A stretch of 64,000 nt of DNA, from the NCBI RefSeq assembly GCF_003947415.1, contig NZ_QHKL01000003.1, positions 248,001-312,000 on the forward strand, given 5' to 3'. Below, one piece after another: positions 26,924 to 36,200 of this stretch. The translations under genes and the position numbers were made by a program. Source of the DNA: Amycolatopsis sp. WAC 01376. Its GTDB lineage: Bacteria > Actinomycetota > Actinomycetes > Mycobacteriales > Pseudonocardiaceae. Within the stretch, counting starts at the first letter, position 1. Every line of letters starts with the position of its first letter. The notes under the pieces were generated by a model. It did not search any database, had not been told where the DNA came from, and worked only from the letters and a program-made list of their open reading frames with translations.

Positions 26924-27337
26924 ATGCAACTCAGCGGTTTCGGTGCCTGTGTGCTCGTCGACGACATCGCCGAGACCACCGCCTGGTGGAAGCGGCACCT
27001 GCAGTTGACGGTGACGGTCGAGCTCGACTGGTTCTCCAGCCTCAACGTCGGAGTGCCCGGCTATGAAATGAGCTTCGCGAAGCGTGGTCACAAGGCCACG
27101 CCGGAGCCGTGGCGGGCGCAGGAAGCGGCCGGTTCCATGGTCGGCTTCATGGTCGCCGACGCGGCGGCCGAATACGAGCGGCTGCGCGAGGAGGGGGTCA
27201 AGATCGTCACCGAACTCGTGGACGAGGAATTCGGCCAGCGGCACTTCTACATCGAGGACCTGAACGGCTTCCTGATCGACATCATCGAAGTGATCCCGCC
27301 GTCGCCGGAGTGGCTGGCCGCTAACGGGTTGGCCTAG
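26924..27337 (+). CDS. VOC-family protein (glyoxalase fold), TetR-controlled
   Basis: A 137-residue single-domain VOC protein: N-terminal GFGACVLVDDIAETTAWWKRHL strand-helix unit, then KIVTELVDEEFGQRHFYIEDLNG and FLIDIIEV near the end. Ribosome site ggagg lies 8 nt before the ATG. Such proteins detoxify or sequester small molecules, or act as oxygenases. The divergent TetR gene suggests it is induced by its own substrate. Substrate unknown. Confidence 0.78.
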   Translation: MQLSGFGACVLVDDIAETTAWWKRHLQLTVTVELDWFSSLNVGVPGYEMSFAKRGHKATPEPWRAQEAAGSMVGFMVADAAAEYERLREEGVKIVTELVDEEFGQRHFYIEDLNGFLIDIIEVIPPSPEWLAANGLA

Positions 27338-27422
27338 TACCGCTTCGGGTGAGTGAGGCCGCGCCGGGTCGCCGACGCCGCTAGCTTCGATCTTCGATCC
27401 ACAGAGGACGGAGGAGTTGCGC

Positions 27423-27779
27423 ATGCGCCGATGGGTGGTCGCCGCGATGGTGCTGGCGTCCCTGCTGATCCCGGGTACGGCCGCCGGGGCTCAGCAGGGG
27501 TGCAGGCTGGTTTCGCCAGAGGAGGGTGCGGTGCTGCACAAGGGCAGCTCGTACCGGTTCGAAGCGGTCGGCTGTTCGCGGGACGTCCGGGGACACCTGT
27601 CCCAGATGGTGCTCGTCGAGGTGGCCATGAGCCGCGACGCCGCCTCGGACGAACACGGTGACTGGTCGGTGGACCACGTGGTCAACGACTACTCGTTGAG
27701 CATGGAGACCCTGGTCTGGGTGCGGTTCGAGGACGGCACCCGCTCCACCTCCGTCAAGGTGCGCATCGCTGACCGGTAG
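27423..27779 (+). CDS. Small secreted hypothetical protein
   Basis: A 118-residue protein with a signal peptide (residues 1-23, cleavage near AAGAQ) and a compact mature domain with two cysteines (GCRLVSPEEG and AVGCSRDV) likely disulfide-bonded. The rest looks like an all-beta domain (LVWVRFEDGTRSTSVKVRI). Start ATG 27423 is chosen for ggagga 7 nt upstream over a TTG at 27417. I do not recognise the family. It is followed by a 38-bp perfect palindrome before hemW. Confidence 0.65.
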   Translation: MRRWVVAAMVLASLLIPGTAAGAQQGCRLVSPEEGAVLHKGSSYRFEAVGCSRDVRGHLSQMVLVEVAMSRDAASDEHGDWSVDHVVNDYSLSMETLVWVRFEDGTRSTSVKVRIADR

Positions 27780-27785
27780 CTCGTC

Positions 27786-27823
27786 CGTGAAGGCCTCCTT
27801 CCCCGGGGAAGGAGGCCTTCACG
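27786..27823. terminator. 38-bp perfect intergenic palindrome
   Basis: Arms of 19 bp (27786-27804 and 27805-27823) meet without a loop, reading cgtgaaggcctccttcccc and its exact complement. It begins 7 nt past the stop of the small secreted-protein gene and ends 19 nt before hemW. It can act as a terminator hairpin. It is one of four long intergenic palindromes in this window with different sequences but the same design. Confidence 0.65.
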
Positions 27824-27842
27824 GCGTGGGGGACACTGGGGT

Positions 27843-29057
27843 GTGCCCGCGTTGCTGCCCGAAACCACCACGCCCGTCGAGTCCGCGCTCCCCGAGAGCG
27901 CGCTGGAAGGGCTCGGCACCCGGCCGTTCGGCGTCTACGTGCACGTCCCTTTCTGCGCGACCCGCTGCGGATACTGCGACTTCAACACCTACACCGCCGG
28001 AGAGCTGGACAGCGGTTCGTCGCCGCAGTCCTGGCTCGAAGGCCTCAAGCGCGAGTTCGACCTGGCCGCGCGCGTGCTGGGGAAGCCGCCCGCGGTCGAC
28101 ACCGTCTTCGTCGGCGGCGGCACCCCGTCCCTCCTCGGCGCCGAAGGGCTCCGAAGCGTTCTCGACGCCGTTCGTGACACCTTCGGGCTCGCGCCGGACG
28201 CCGAGGTGACGACGGAGTCCAATCCGGAGTCCACCTCGCCCGAGTTCTTCGCGGGCATCCGCGACGCCGGGTACAACCGGATCTCGCTCGGGATGCAGTC
28301 GGCCGCTCAGCACGTGCTGAAGATCCTCGATCGCGTGCACACCCCGGGCCGCCCGGTCATGGCCGCCGAAGAGGCGCGTGCCGCCGGATTCGAACACGTC
28401 AACCTCGACGTCATCTACGGCACGCCGGGGGAGCGGATCGAAGACCTCCAGGCTTCGCTGGACGCGGTGCTGGCGGCCGGCGTCGACCACGTCTCGGCGT
28501 ACGCGCTGATCGTCGAAGAGGGCACCGCGCTCGCCCGCCGCATCCGCCGCGGTGAACTGCCCGCGCCGGACGACGACGTGCTCGCCGCCGACTACGAGAT
28601 GATCGACCGCGTCCTCGCTTCGGCGGGGTTGCGCTGGTACGAGGTGTCCAACTGGGCGACCTCGGAAGAAGCCCGCTGCCGGCACAACATCGGTTACTGG
28701 CGCGGCGGCGACTGGTGGGGCGCCGGACCCGGCGCGCACAGTCACGTCGGCGGAGTCCGGTGGTGGAACGTGAAGCACCCGGCCCGCTACGCCGCGTCCC
28801 TCGCGGCCGGGGACTCACCGGCCGCGGGCCGTGAACTGCTGACCGACGAAGACCGGCATCTGGAACGCGTGATGCTGGAACTCCGGCTCTCCGAAGGGCT
28901 TCCGCTCGACGCCCTCGACGACGACGGCCGGGCCGAAGCCCGGGTCGCCGCCGCAGAAGGGCTGCTCGATCAGTCCGCTTTGGACGGTCAGGGACGTGCG
29001 GTGCTGACCGACCGCGGGCGGTTGCTGGCGGACGGTCTGGTGCGGCGGCTCACCTGA
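27843..29057 (+). CDS. hemW: HemW heme chaperone / radical SAM protein (coproporphyrinogen dehydrogenase-like)
   Basis: A 404-residue radical SAM protein. The cluster cysteines are C38, C42 and C45 in FCATRCGYCDF, followed by the SAM-binding GGTPSLL region and a C-terminal HemN-like domain. The extra cysteine after CxxxCxxC that HemN needs is not obvious here, and the C-terminus matches HemW, so heme trafficking rather than coproporphyrinogen oxidation is the likely role. In actinobacteria hemW is usually followed by hrcA-dnaJ; here more than 30 kb of other genes have come between them. Confidence 0.88.
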   Translation: MPALLPETTTPVESALPESALEGLGTRPFGVYVHVPFCATRCGYCDFNTYTAGELDSGSSPQSWLEGLKREFDLAARVLGKPPAVDTVFVGGGTPSLLGAEGLRSVLDAVRDTFGLAPDAEVTTESNPESTSPEFFAGIRDAGYNRISLGMQSAAQHVLKILDRVHTPGRPVMAAEEARAAGFEHVNLDVIYGTPGERIEDLQASLDAVLAAGVDHVSAYALIVEEGTALARRIRRGELPAPDDDVLAADYEMIDRVLASAGLRWYEVSNWATSEEARCRHNIGYWRGGDWWGAGPGAHSHVGGVRWWNVKHPARYAASLAAGDSPAAGRELLTDEDRHLERVMLELRLSEGLPLDALDDDGRAEARVAAAEGLLDQSALDGQGRAVLTDRGRLLADGLVRRLT

Positions 29058-29127
29058 GCGGCGGGCTCGTGAGCGCCTCGCCGGAAGCCACGAGTCACGG
29101 ACACGCCACCTGGAAAGTGACCGTGCG

Positions 29128-29826
29128 TCAGGTCGAAGTGAGCCCCAGTGCCCGGTCCACCCACCGGCCCACCGGTAGCGCCACCACGATCGCCGCCAGC
29201 ACCAGGTGCACCAGCATGAACCCGACCGCGACCGGAACGCTCGGCGGTCCGCCGAGGAACACGATCATATGCGACGCCCACTTCAGCTCGGTCGGTTTCG
29301 TCCCGGCGGCCCAGACGTCGTTGAGCGCCCAGAACGTCAGGTCGTTCGCGCCCGAGATCACCACCAGGATCGCCGCGATGCCGGTTTTGAGCACGTTCGC
29401 CGTCCGGCCGCCGCCCAGCCGGTACGCCATCAGCCCGAACAGGACGATGAACGTCACGATGAACAGTTCGAACTGGTACACCGGCTGGAAGGCGTTCTCG
29501 TCGGTGGCGGCGTTCCTGGCGAACGCCTGGATCCGCATGATCAGTTCGGTGTCCAAATAGGACATGTAGACGAACACCGCGAGCACGATCAGCGCCGGGC
29601 CCCACTTGGTGCGCGGGAAGAGCGCCACCGTGAAGACCGCGAAGACGAACGGGCACAGCTTGAACGCCCAGTCCACGACGTTGTCGAGCGTCTGGTCCGG
29701 CGGCAGGATCACCATGATCAGCAGCGTGGTCACCACGGCCGGGACGGCGGCCACCAGCCACAACCATTTGCGCCGCCGGTAAAGCGCGGGCACCCATCCG
29801 TCCGTGTCAGGCAGCGTGGCGGTCAC
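29128..29826 (-). CDS. Polytopic membrane protein of the carbamoyltransferase/GT2 cluster
   Basis: A 232-residue protein with about seven hydrophobic segments (starting WLWLVAAVPAVVTTLLIMVI) and a cytosolic acidic start. Between helices are charged loops containing AFARNAATDEN and GANDLTFW. I do not recognise a family. GTG start at 29826 overlaps the TGA of the carbamoyltransferase gene (GTGA), so it is part of the same leftward operon and probably works with it in the membrane. A role as an integral membrane acyl/glycan-transfer or export component is only an inference. Confidence 0.75.
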   Translation of the reverse strand: MTATLPDTDGWVPALYRRRKWLWLVAAVPAVVTTLLIMVILPPDQTLDNVVDWAFKLCPFVFAVFTVALFPRTKWGPALIVLAVFVYMSYLDTELIMRIQAFARNAATDENAFQPVYQFELFIVTFIVLFGLMAYRLGGGRTANVLKTGIAAILVVISGANDLTFWALNDVWAAGTKPTELKWASHMIVFLGGPPSVPVAVGFMLVHLVLAAIVVALPVGRWVDRALGLTST

Positions 29827-31625
29827 AGGTCGTCCTTCTCTGCCCAGAACGGCCCGAGGGCGAGCGCGTCGACGTCGGTCTTCAGGTAACAGGCCACCGC
29901 GTCGGCCGGGCTGGCGACGATCGGTTCGTTGTTGTCGTTGAACGAGGTGTTGACCACCATCGGCACTCCGGTGAGCTTCTCGAACTCGCTGATCATCCGG
30001 TAGTACAACGGATTGTCCGTTTCGCTCACCGTCTGCACGCGGGCGGTCCCGTCGACGTGGGTGATGGCCGGGACCTCGTCGCGTTTGTCCGGCAGGACGT
30101 CGAACACCAGCAGCATCACCGGCGACGGGTAATCGCTGACGAACCAGTCGCCCGCGCGTTCCGCCAGGCACGACGGGGCGAACGGCCGGAACGCCTCGCG
30201 GTGCTTGACCTTCTCGTTCATCCGCGTCTTCGAGTCGGGGTCGCGCGGGTCGGCCACCAGCGAACGGTTGCCGAGCGCGCGCGGCCCGCATTCCATCCGG
30301 CCCTGCACCCAGCCGATGATCTTGCCCTCGGAGATCTTCTTCGCCGTGTGGGCGGCGATGTCGTCGACCTTGGTGTACCGGACACCGGCGTCCTGCAGCG
30401 CCAGTTCCATCTCCGCCTCGGTGTGGTCCGGGCCGGTGTAGGTGTAGCCGTCGCGGGGGCGCGGCTTGCCGTACTTGCCGACCGACACCTCCAGCGCCGA
30501 ACCGAGCGCGCAGCCGTCGTCGGCGGCCGCGGGCTGGGCGAAGAAGTCCTCGAACGGGGTTTCCAGCAGGATCCGGCCGTTCATCACGCTGTTCAGCGCG
30601 ACACCACCCGCGACGCACAGCCGCCGCGACCCGGTTTCCCGTTGCAGCCAGCGTGCGAGATGCAGCCCCGCTTCCTCCAGGGTGACCTGCAACGCGTAGG
30701 CGACGTCGCAGTAGTGCTGCGGCACCGGGTTCTCCGCGGTGACCCGGGTCTTGGGCCGCGCCGGGCCGAACAGGTCGGTGAACTTCTTCGACATCACGTG
30801 CTTGCCGGTGCGGTGGTGGCCGAAGAAGCTCAGGTCGAGCTCGTATCCGCCATCGTCGTCGAGGTGGATCAGCTGCTTGAACGCGTCGACGTAGGTGTCG
30901 TTGCCGAGCGGCGCCAGCCCCATGATCTTGCCTTCGTCACGGGTGGGGTAGAAGCCGAGGTACCCGGTGACGCCGGCGTACATCGCGCCGAGTGAATGCG
31001 GGAACTTGATCCGCCGGATGTCGATGATCCGGTTTCCCTTGCCGTGCCCCAGATAGGTCGCGGTCCCGTCGCTGCCGATACCGTCGAAGGTGAGCACCGC
31101 CGACTCTTCCCACGGCGAGATGAAGTAGCCGCTGGCGGCGTGTGCCTTGTGATGGTCGACCAGATGCGTCTTGAACTTCGTCGGGCCGGTCCAGCCCACG
31201 GCCTCCTTCACGTCACGTTCGAGCGTGTAGGACCGCTTGAGGTGCGCGAGCACCGCGCCGCCGACGTGGTAGTCGTCGACGCCTTTGCCGCCACCGGTCT
31301 TGAACGTCTCCACCATGCCCGCGGAGGAGCCGCCCTCGTCGCCGTTCTGGTTGCGGAAGACCTCCAGCGTCGCCGGGAAGTACTTCGCGAACACCTTCGC
31401 CGCGTGGATGCCTTCGCGCCAGCGCTGCCAGTAGTAGGCGACGTGGTCGACGTCGGCGAGGGTGATCCCGCCGCGCTCCAGGCAGAACTTGATCGCCTCG
31501 GCGGGGAAGTCCCCGTCGTGCTTCTTCCGGGTGAAGCGTTCTTCTTCGGCGAAAGCGATGATCTCGCCGTCGCGCACGAGCGCGGCCGCCGAGTCGTGGA
31601 CCCTGCTGATTCCCAGTACGTACAT
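29823..31625 (-). CDS. NodU/CmcH-family O-carbamoyltransferase
   Basis: A 600-residue enzyme with the two-domain layout of the family. The N-terminal Kae1-like domain carries the metal-binding HHKAHAASGY motif, FDGIGSDGTATYLGHG and a start GISRVHDSAAALVRDGEI. The C-terminal YrdC-like domain carries the signature ECGPRALGNRS. These enzymes use carbamoyl phosphate and ATP to put a carbamoyl group on a hydroxyl of a sugar or antibiotic (family knowledge). Here it lies between a flippase gene (21-nt gap) and a membrane-protein gene (4-nt overlap), next to a glycosyltransferase, which points to a carbamoylated glycan or lipid rather than an antibiotic. Confidence 0.9.
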   Translation of the reverse strand: MYVLGISRVHDSAAALVRDGEIIAFAEEERFTRKKHDGDFPAEAIKFCLERGGITLADVDHVAYYWQRWREGIHAAKVFAKYFPATLEVFRNQNGDEGGSSAGMVETFKTGGGKGVDDYHVGGAVLAHLKRSYTLERDVKEAVGWTGPTKFKTHLVDHHKAHAASGYFISPWEESAVLTFDGIGSDGTATYLGHGKGNRIIDIRRIKFPHSLGAMYAGVTGYLGFYPTRDEGKIMGLAPLGNDTYVDAFKQLIHLDDDGGYELDLSFFGHHRTGKHVMSKKFTDLFGPARPKTRVTAENPVPQHYCDVAYALQVTLEEAGLHLARWLQRETGSRRLCVAGGVALNSVMNGRILLETPFEDFFAQPAAADDGCALGSALEVSVGKYGKPRPRDGYTYTGPDHTEAEMELALQDAGVRYTKVDDIAAHTAKKISEGKIIGWVQGRMECGPRALGNRSLVADPRDPDSKTRMNEKVKHREAFRPFAPSCLAERAGDWFVSDYPSPVMLLVFDVLPDKRDEVPAITHVDGTARVQTVSETDNPLYYRMISEFEKLTGVPMVVNTSFNDNNEPIVASPADAVACYLKTDVDALALGPFWAEKDDL

Positions 31626-31646
31626 GTTCCTTCTCCAGTGCGACGT

Positions 31647-32924
31647 TCAGAGTTCGGGGTGGTGGCGGCGCAACAGCCGCCGGAGCACGGCCGCCCGCGT
31701 GCCGACGGCGAAGACGACGGCCGCGAATCCGCCGACCGGCCCCATCGCCGGGACGAGCGCGGCGGCGGCCAGCGGGGTGGCGACCAGACCGGCGATCGAG
31801 GCGGCCGCGGTGAGCGTGAGGACCTTGCTGTTGGTGTTTTCGATCAGGAAGCCCGCGTAGAGCAGCACGGCGAACAGCACCGTTTCGGCCAGGACGAAGA
31901 CACCGAGGACCACATAGGCGCCGGTGGTGTCTTCGGCGGTCAGCACCGTGCGAGCCGCCGGGATCACGATGCCGATGCCCACCAGGACGAGGAAGGCGAG
32001 CGCGCCCCGTTCGACCAGTTTCATCAGTGCGACCGCACGGGCCCGGCCCGCCGCCGCCCCGCTTCCGCGCAGCCGGGCGGAAATCGTCGGCTGGTGCACC
32101 CGGAGCTGATAGAACAGCAGCGAGCAGAACGCGCTGCCGGCCAGCAAGGCAACGTAGAACGGTCCACTGTCGACGGTGCGTTCGGCCAGTGCGAGCACGC
32201 CGAACACCGACGACGTCGCGAGGACGTCCAGTACCTCGGTCATCCCGAGCAGCACGGTGGTCCGGCCGAACGCGGGCAGGAGCCGGTGCCCCTCGATCCG
32301 TTGGACGCGCAGCCATTTCCTCGGCAGCAGCGCCGCGGAGAAGCCGAGGATGAGCAGGATCCCGCCGAGCAGCAGACCGAGATGCGTCAGGGGCGGCCAG
32401 CGGGCGACCCAGGTGCCCACGGTCACCGCGCCGACCACGATCGCGCCCGCGGTGAACGCCAGCGCGTCCAAAGTGGACTTGCCGTTGAACCGGTGCAGGC
32501 CGGAGACGGTCATCAGCAGGCCGCCGGAGATCGACCAGCCCGCCGCCGTCAGGTACAGCGCGGCGTCCGAGCCCGGCGCGACGAGCAGCGCGACCGCCAT
32601 CGCCACCAGCACCACCAGTACCGGCACGAAGGCGACCCGGACGGCCAAGGCCGCGACCGCGTCCCGCGTCACCCGCAGGCGGGGCAGGCATTTCAGCGCC
32701 GACTTCTCCGCCGCGGACGGCACGAAGTTGAGCCACGTCATCAGCCCGAGCGCGGTGGCGAACCGGCCGTAGTCGTGCGCCCCCCACGCGGTGATCAGCA
32801 CCAGGCCCATCGCCTGGATCGCCAGCCGGAAGACGCCGCGACCGGCGAGCAGCCGCAGCACCATCGACGGCTTCGGCGCCGCGATCGACGCGGTGCCGGC
32901 GCCGGTGAGCGAAGTGCCGGTCAA
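31647..32924 (-). CDS. Flippase-like multi-pass membrane protein (MOP/polysaccharide export type)
   Basis: A 425-residue protein with about 12 hydrophobic segments, no obvious soluble domain, and the length and loop pattern of Wzx-type lipid-linked oligosaccharide flippases. A TTG start at 32924 overlaps the TGA of the upstream fusion gene (TTGA); that start is uncertain, since no ribosome site is strong and a GTG lies a few codons inside. In its operon it would move the lipid-linked product of the glycosyltransferase across the membrane. The family call is by topology, not by a diagnostic motif. Confidence 0.7.
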   Translation of the reverse strand: MTGTSLTGAGTASIAAPKPSMVLRLLAGRGVFRLAIQAMGLVLITAWGAHDYGRFATALGLMTWLNFVPSAAEKSALKCLPRLRVTRDAVAALAVRVAFVPVLVVLVAMAVALLVAPGSDAALYLTAAGWSISGGLLMTVSGLHRFNGKSTLDALAFTAGAIVVGAVTVGTWVARWPPLTHLGLLLGGILLILGFSAALLPRKWLRVQRIEGHRLLPAFGRTTVLLGMTEVLDVLATSSVFGVLALAERTVDSGPFYVALLAGSAFCSLLFYQLRVHQPTISARLRGSGAAAGRARAVALMKLVERGALAFLVLVGIGIVIPAARTVLTAEDTTGAYVVLGVFVLAETVLFAVLLYAGFLIENTNSKVLTLTAAASIAGLVATPLAAAALVPAMGPVGGFAAVVFAVGTRAAVLRRLLRRHHPEL

Positions 32925-35155
32925 GGGAGCGGCACCGCCATACCCTGTTCGTCGAGCAGGAACTTCAGCGTGCCGCGCAACTCGTCCTCCGCCGCGAGGA
33001 CTTCGGGTACGGTCGGCGCCGTAAGCACGGCGTAACCCATCTTGTAGCCGGCCTGCTCGTACGGTTTGACGTAGGAATCCTGCTCCGCGAACAGTTCCAG
33101 GTTGTGCACCGCGGGCATGGCGCGGACCTCGTCGGCGCCTTCGATCCGCACGATCCGGCCGCCGCGGTCGGAGGCGAGGATGTGGATCAGGGTCGGCCGC
33201 GGGTCGCGCGGCGCGAGCACCACTTCACCGCCGGTCGCGGCGGCGATCCCCGCGGCGATCAGGTCGACGCCGGTGCTGAGCTCGATCGCCTCCGCCAGCC
33301 CGTTCCCGCCCATCCTGGCGCCCATCTCGATCAGGTAGAACTTCCCGTCGCGGCCGAGAACGGCGTCGAGGGTGAGCGGCCCGGTGCGGTAGCCGAGTTC
33401 CGCGCACAACCCGGCCAGCATCACCGGGAGCGCGCGGTCGACCATCGGCGGCAGCCCGGCGGGCAGGAGATGGGAGGCCGTCACGAAGAACGGCGGCGGC
33501 GTGAGCGTGCGCCGGGTGACCGCGTGGAACACGATCCGGCCGTCGACCACGAGCGCTTCGATCGTGTAGTGCGAGCCGTCGAGATGTTCCTCGACGACCA
33601 GCCGTCCGGACGGCGAGAACGCGAGCGAGTCGGTGAACGCGGTGTCCAGGCCGCCGGGGCTCGCGCACGAGACGACACCGCGGCTCCCGGAGGAGTCGAC
33701 CGGTTTCACCAGCGTGGGGAACCGCAGTTGCTGCGCGGCGAGCGCGAGGTCCGGTCCGGGTTTCCCGCCGACACTGCGGTAGGTCGGCAGGCGCAGCCTG
33801 TCGCAGAGTTCGCGGAAGACGGACTTGTCGACGGACGCGGCGACGGCGGCTTCGGGCAGCGGGTCCGGCAGGTTCCAGTGCCGGGTGAGCCAGGCGAGCG
33901 CGGGCAGCCCGACGTCGCTGGCCGGGCAGAGCACCCCGGCGATGTCGTCCCGTCCGTCCAGCGCCGCCGCGATCTGTTCCGGCGCGCGGACACTGACCTG
34001 GACGAACTCGTCGGCCAGCGCCGCCGCGGGCGCGCTCGCGCGCACGTCCACGCAGATGGTGCGGAAACCGAGCTCCCGCGCCCGGTGGTACGTGCTGACC
34101 GAACCGTCGGCCCCGCCCAGGATCACCAGGCTCCGAGGTGCCGCCGTCTCTTCGGTTTTCTTCACTCCCGCTTGCCTTTCCCCAGGATGGATCTCGGCCG
34201 TGGCCGAGGCGTAGAGCCGGTCGTCCTCGTCGACCGGGAAGTTGGCTTCCCTGATGTAGAACTGCCGTGGCCGCGCCTGTCCCGCACCGACCACGACCAG
34301 GTAGCGGACGGTCAGCGCGAGCACGGTCAGCAGCACGGCGAACAGGACGAACTCCAGCGTCGACGCGGCGTTCAGGCCGAGCAGGCCGGTGGCGGCCGCG
34401 ATCCCGGCGAGCACCGAGATCCCGGCGGCCGCCATCGCCGTGGCCGAAGCCATGGTCGTCAACCGTCTGGTGAAGCCGACGAACAACTCGATGGCGTGCG
34501 AGGAAAGGAAACCGAAGCCCACCTTGGACTCGCCGCGTTCGCGTGCCCGGTGTGCCACCGGGACGGTGGTGTAGCGGCTGGTCAGCCTCGGCACGGTGGC
34601 GAGGAAGTACGGGGTCCCCAGGCGGAGGTCGACGATCTTGCGCGCGAGCTCCGTGCGCACCAGCCGGAACGCCGTCGCGCCGGGCGGGATCTCGATACGC
34701 AGCACGCGGCGGCCGAGGAAATGGAAGGCCGCGGTACCCCAGCGTCTTAGTAAGGGATCTTGCCTATTTGTGCGCACGCCGAAAACGGCGTCGTTGCCCT
34801 CCTCGGCGGCGATGATCAATTTCCCCGCCTCGGCGGCCGGGAACTGCTGGTCGGCGTCGATATGCAAGATCCACGGTTTCCCCGCGTACCGGTAACCCGC
34901 GGAAAAGGCCGCTTCGAACCCGAAGTTCCGGGTGAAGGACAGGTACCGCACCCGGGGGTCGGTATGCGCGAGCGCCCGGATGACGTCCAGCGTCCCGTCG
35001 GTGCTCCCATCGTCCACATAGAGCAGTTCGAGTGGGAGATTTCCCAACTCGGCGACGATCTCCTGATAGGAGGGCTCGACGTTGTCGACTTCGTTGAAGC
35101 ACGGAACGACTACGGTGAGTCCACTCTGCGCCGGACCGGGGACCGACCAGCTCAT
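32921..35155 (-). CDS. Fusion: GT2 polyprenyl-phosphate-type glycosyltransferase plus ATP-grasp ligase
   Basis: A 744-residue two-part enzyme. Residues 10-230 are a GT2 domain like dolichol-phosphate mannosyltransferase: VVVPCFNEVDN at the start, DDGSTDGT, and the sugar-nucleotide DxD at D100-A101-D102 (HIDADQQFP). Two membrane helices follow (about 235-262 and 270-300). After a linker, residues about 345-744 are an ATP-grasp ligase: Rossmann-like start VILGGADGSVSTY, ATP-binding K484 in LVKPVDSSGSRGV, VVEEHLDGSHYTIEAL, and metal-binding LIEMGARMGGNG. ATP-grasp enzymes join a carboxylate to an amine or similar nucleophile. Such a fusion is unusual; it could glycosylate a lipid carrier and ligate an amino acid or similar group. 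First gene of the leftward operon. Confidence 0.85.
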   Translation of the reverse strand: MSWSVPGPAQSGLTVVVPCFNEVDNVEPSYQEIVAELGNLPLELLYVDDGSTDGTLDVIRALAHTDPRVRYLSFTRNFGFEAAFSAGYRYAGKPWILHIDADQQFPAAEAGKLIIAAEEGNDAVFGVRTNRQDPLLRRWGTAAFHFLGRRVLRIEIPPGATAFRLVRTELARKIVDLRLGTPYFLATVPRLTSRYTTVPVAHRARERGESKVGFGFLSSHAIELFVGFTRRLTTMASATAMAAAGISVLAGIAAATGLLGLNAASTLEFVLFAVLLTVLALTVRYLVVVGAGQARPRQFYIREANFPVDEDDRLYASATAEIHPGERQAGVKKTEETAAPRSLVILGGADGSVSTYHRARELGFRTICVDVRASAPAAALADEFVQVSVRAPEQIAAALDGRDDIAGVLCPASDVGLPALAWLTRHWNLPDPLPEAAVAASVDKSVFRELCDRLRLPTYRSVGGKPGPDLALAAQQLRFPTLVKPVDSSGSRGVVSCASPGGLDTAFTDSLAFSPSGRLVVEEHLDGSHYTIEALVVDGRIVFHAVTRRTLTPPPFFVTASHLLPAGLPPMVDRALPVMLAGLCAELGYRTGPLTLDAVLGRDGKFYLIEMGARMGGNGLAEAIELSTGVDLIAAGIAAATGGEVVLAPRDPRPTLIHILASDRGGRIVRIEGADEVRAMPAVHNLELFAEQDSYVKPYEQAGYKMGYAVLTAPTVPEVLAAEDELRGTLKFLLDEQGMAVPLP

Positions 35156-35423
35156 CTTTCGGTTCCCGCTGCTTGCGCTATTGTGTTCGTAGCGTCACTC
35201 GTCGTGATTTCACGGTTCATGAGTCCCCTTGGCCCCAGGCGTCCGGCAGGTCGTGCCGGCTCGAAAGTTCCCGTGTTATAGGCAGACTCGCTTTGTTATC
35301 GCCAGCACATACCGAAAGTTCGTCCTTTCAGCTCAGTCGAAAAGGTGGGAAGTAGGCCGGAAACCGGATGAACCCGGCGCGGGGTATTCCCAAACCGGCG
35401 TCGATGACGCAGGCTTGCGCGCC

Positions 35424-36200
35424 ATGTGGACAGTGGGGGTGAGTGCTGCCTGGCGGGCCGCCTATCGGCGTTCGGTACGGTCGGCCTTCGCGACGGTGCC
35501 GTTCTACCGGGAGCGCTGGGCACTCGACGGCAGAACGGATCCCGTGCTGGTGCCCGGTCGCACCGGGACGGATTCCGGCGCGGCGCTGCTGGCCGAGGCG
35601 GTGCACAAGATCATCGATCTCGTGCCGCTCGCCGGTGGCACGCAACGGATCGAGTCGAGCCGGGGACTGGGTCCCGTGCTGCGCAAGGCACGTTCGGTGA
35701 CCGGGGACGCACTGGCCGTCGTGCTCGGTGACGACGGGGTGCGGCCGTCGGTGGACCTGCCGCGCGGAGTTCGTTGCTGTGTGGTGGATCCCGACGTCCC
35801 GGCGCCGGGTGTGCTGGCGGAACTGTCCGCCGCGCTGCGCCGAGGGCAGCGGGTGCTCGCGATCGGTGACGACAAGCAACTGGCCGTCTTCACCGCGTCA
35901 CTGCCCGAGGACCGTGCGTACCGGGTCGAATCCGTACCGCGACGAGAACTGGACACAATGGATTCCGGCCCGTACGGGGTTCTCCATGATCCGGTGCTGG
36001 GCTACCTGGGCGCGATCGAGGAATGCGGCCGGTGGCACCTCGACTGGCCCCGCGTCTACGCTCGTTCCACGACGGGCGGTCTCGCGTTCACACTGCTGCG
36101 TCAGGACTCCCCGCGGTTCGTGGACGTGCTCCCGGCGGGCGGTGTCCGTGGTGAGATTGCGCCGTGCCCGCGACACGGGACACCGGTCGTGCTCACGTGA
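35424..36200 (+). CDS. Reduced PaaK/CapK-like adenylate-forming protein, probably lacking the ATP motif
   Basis: A 258-residue protein (ATG 35424; an in-frame GTG at 35346 would add 26 residues, and neither has a strong ribosome site). Its N-terminus (RRSVRSAFATVPFYRERW) looks like the start of PaaK/CapK-type CoA ligases, and its end (GAIEECGRWHLDWPRVYAR, then GLAFTLLRQ and CPRHGTPVVL) looks like their C-terminal region. The Ser/Thr/Gly-rich ATP loop of that family is absent and the total length is about 60% of normal. So it is either a degenerate or a repurposed member. Its stop overlaps the next gene's GTG. First of four genes transcribed rightward from the 268-bp region 35156-35423, which holds the promoters of both operons but shows no clear motif. 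Confidence 0.55.
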   Translation: MWTVGVSAAWRAAYRRSVRSAFATVPFYRERWALDGRTDPVLVPGRTGTDSGAALLAEAVHKIIDLVPLAGGTQRIESSRGLGPVLRKARSVTGDALAVVLGDDGVRPSVDLPRGVRCCVVDPDVPAPGVLAELSAALRRGQRVLAIGDDKQLAVFTASLPEDRAYRVESVPRRELDTMDSGPYGVLHDPVLGYLGAIEECGRWHLDWPRVYARSTTGGLAFTLLRQDSPRFVDVLPAGGVRGEIAPCPRHGTPVVLT

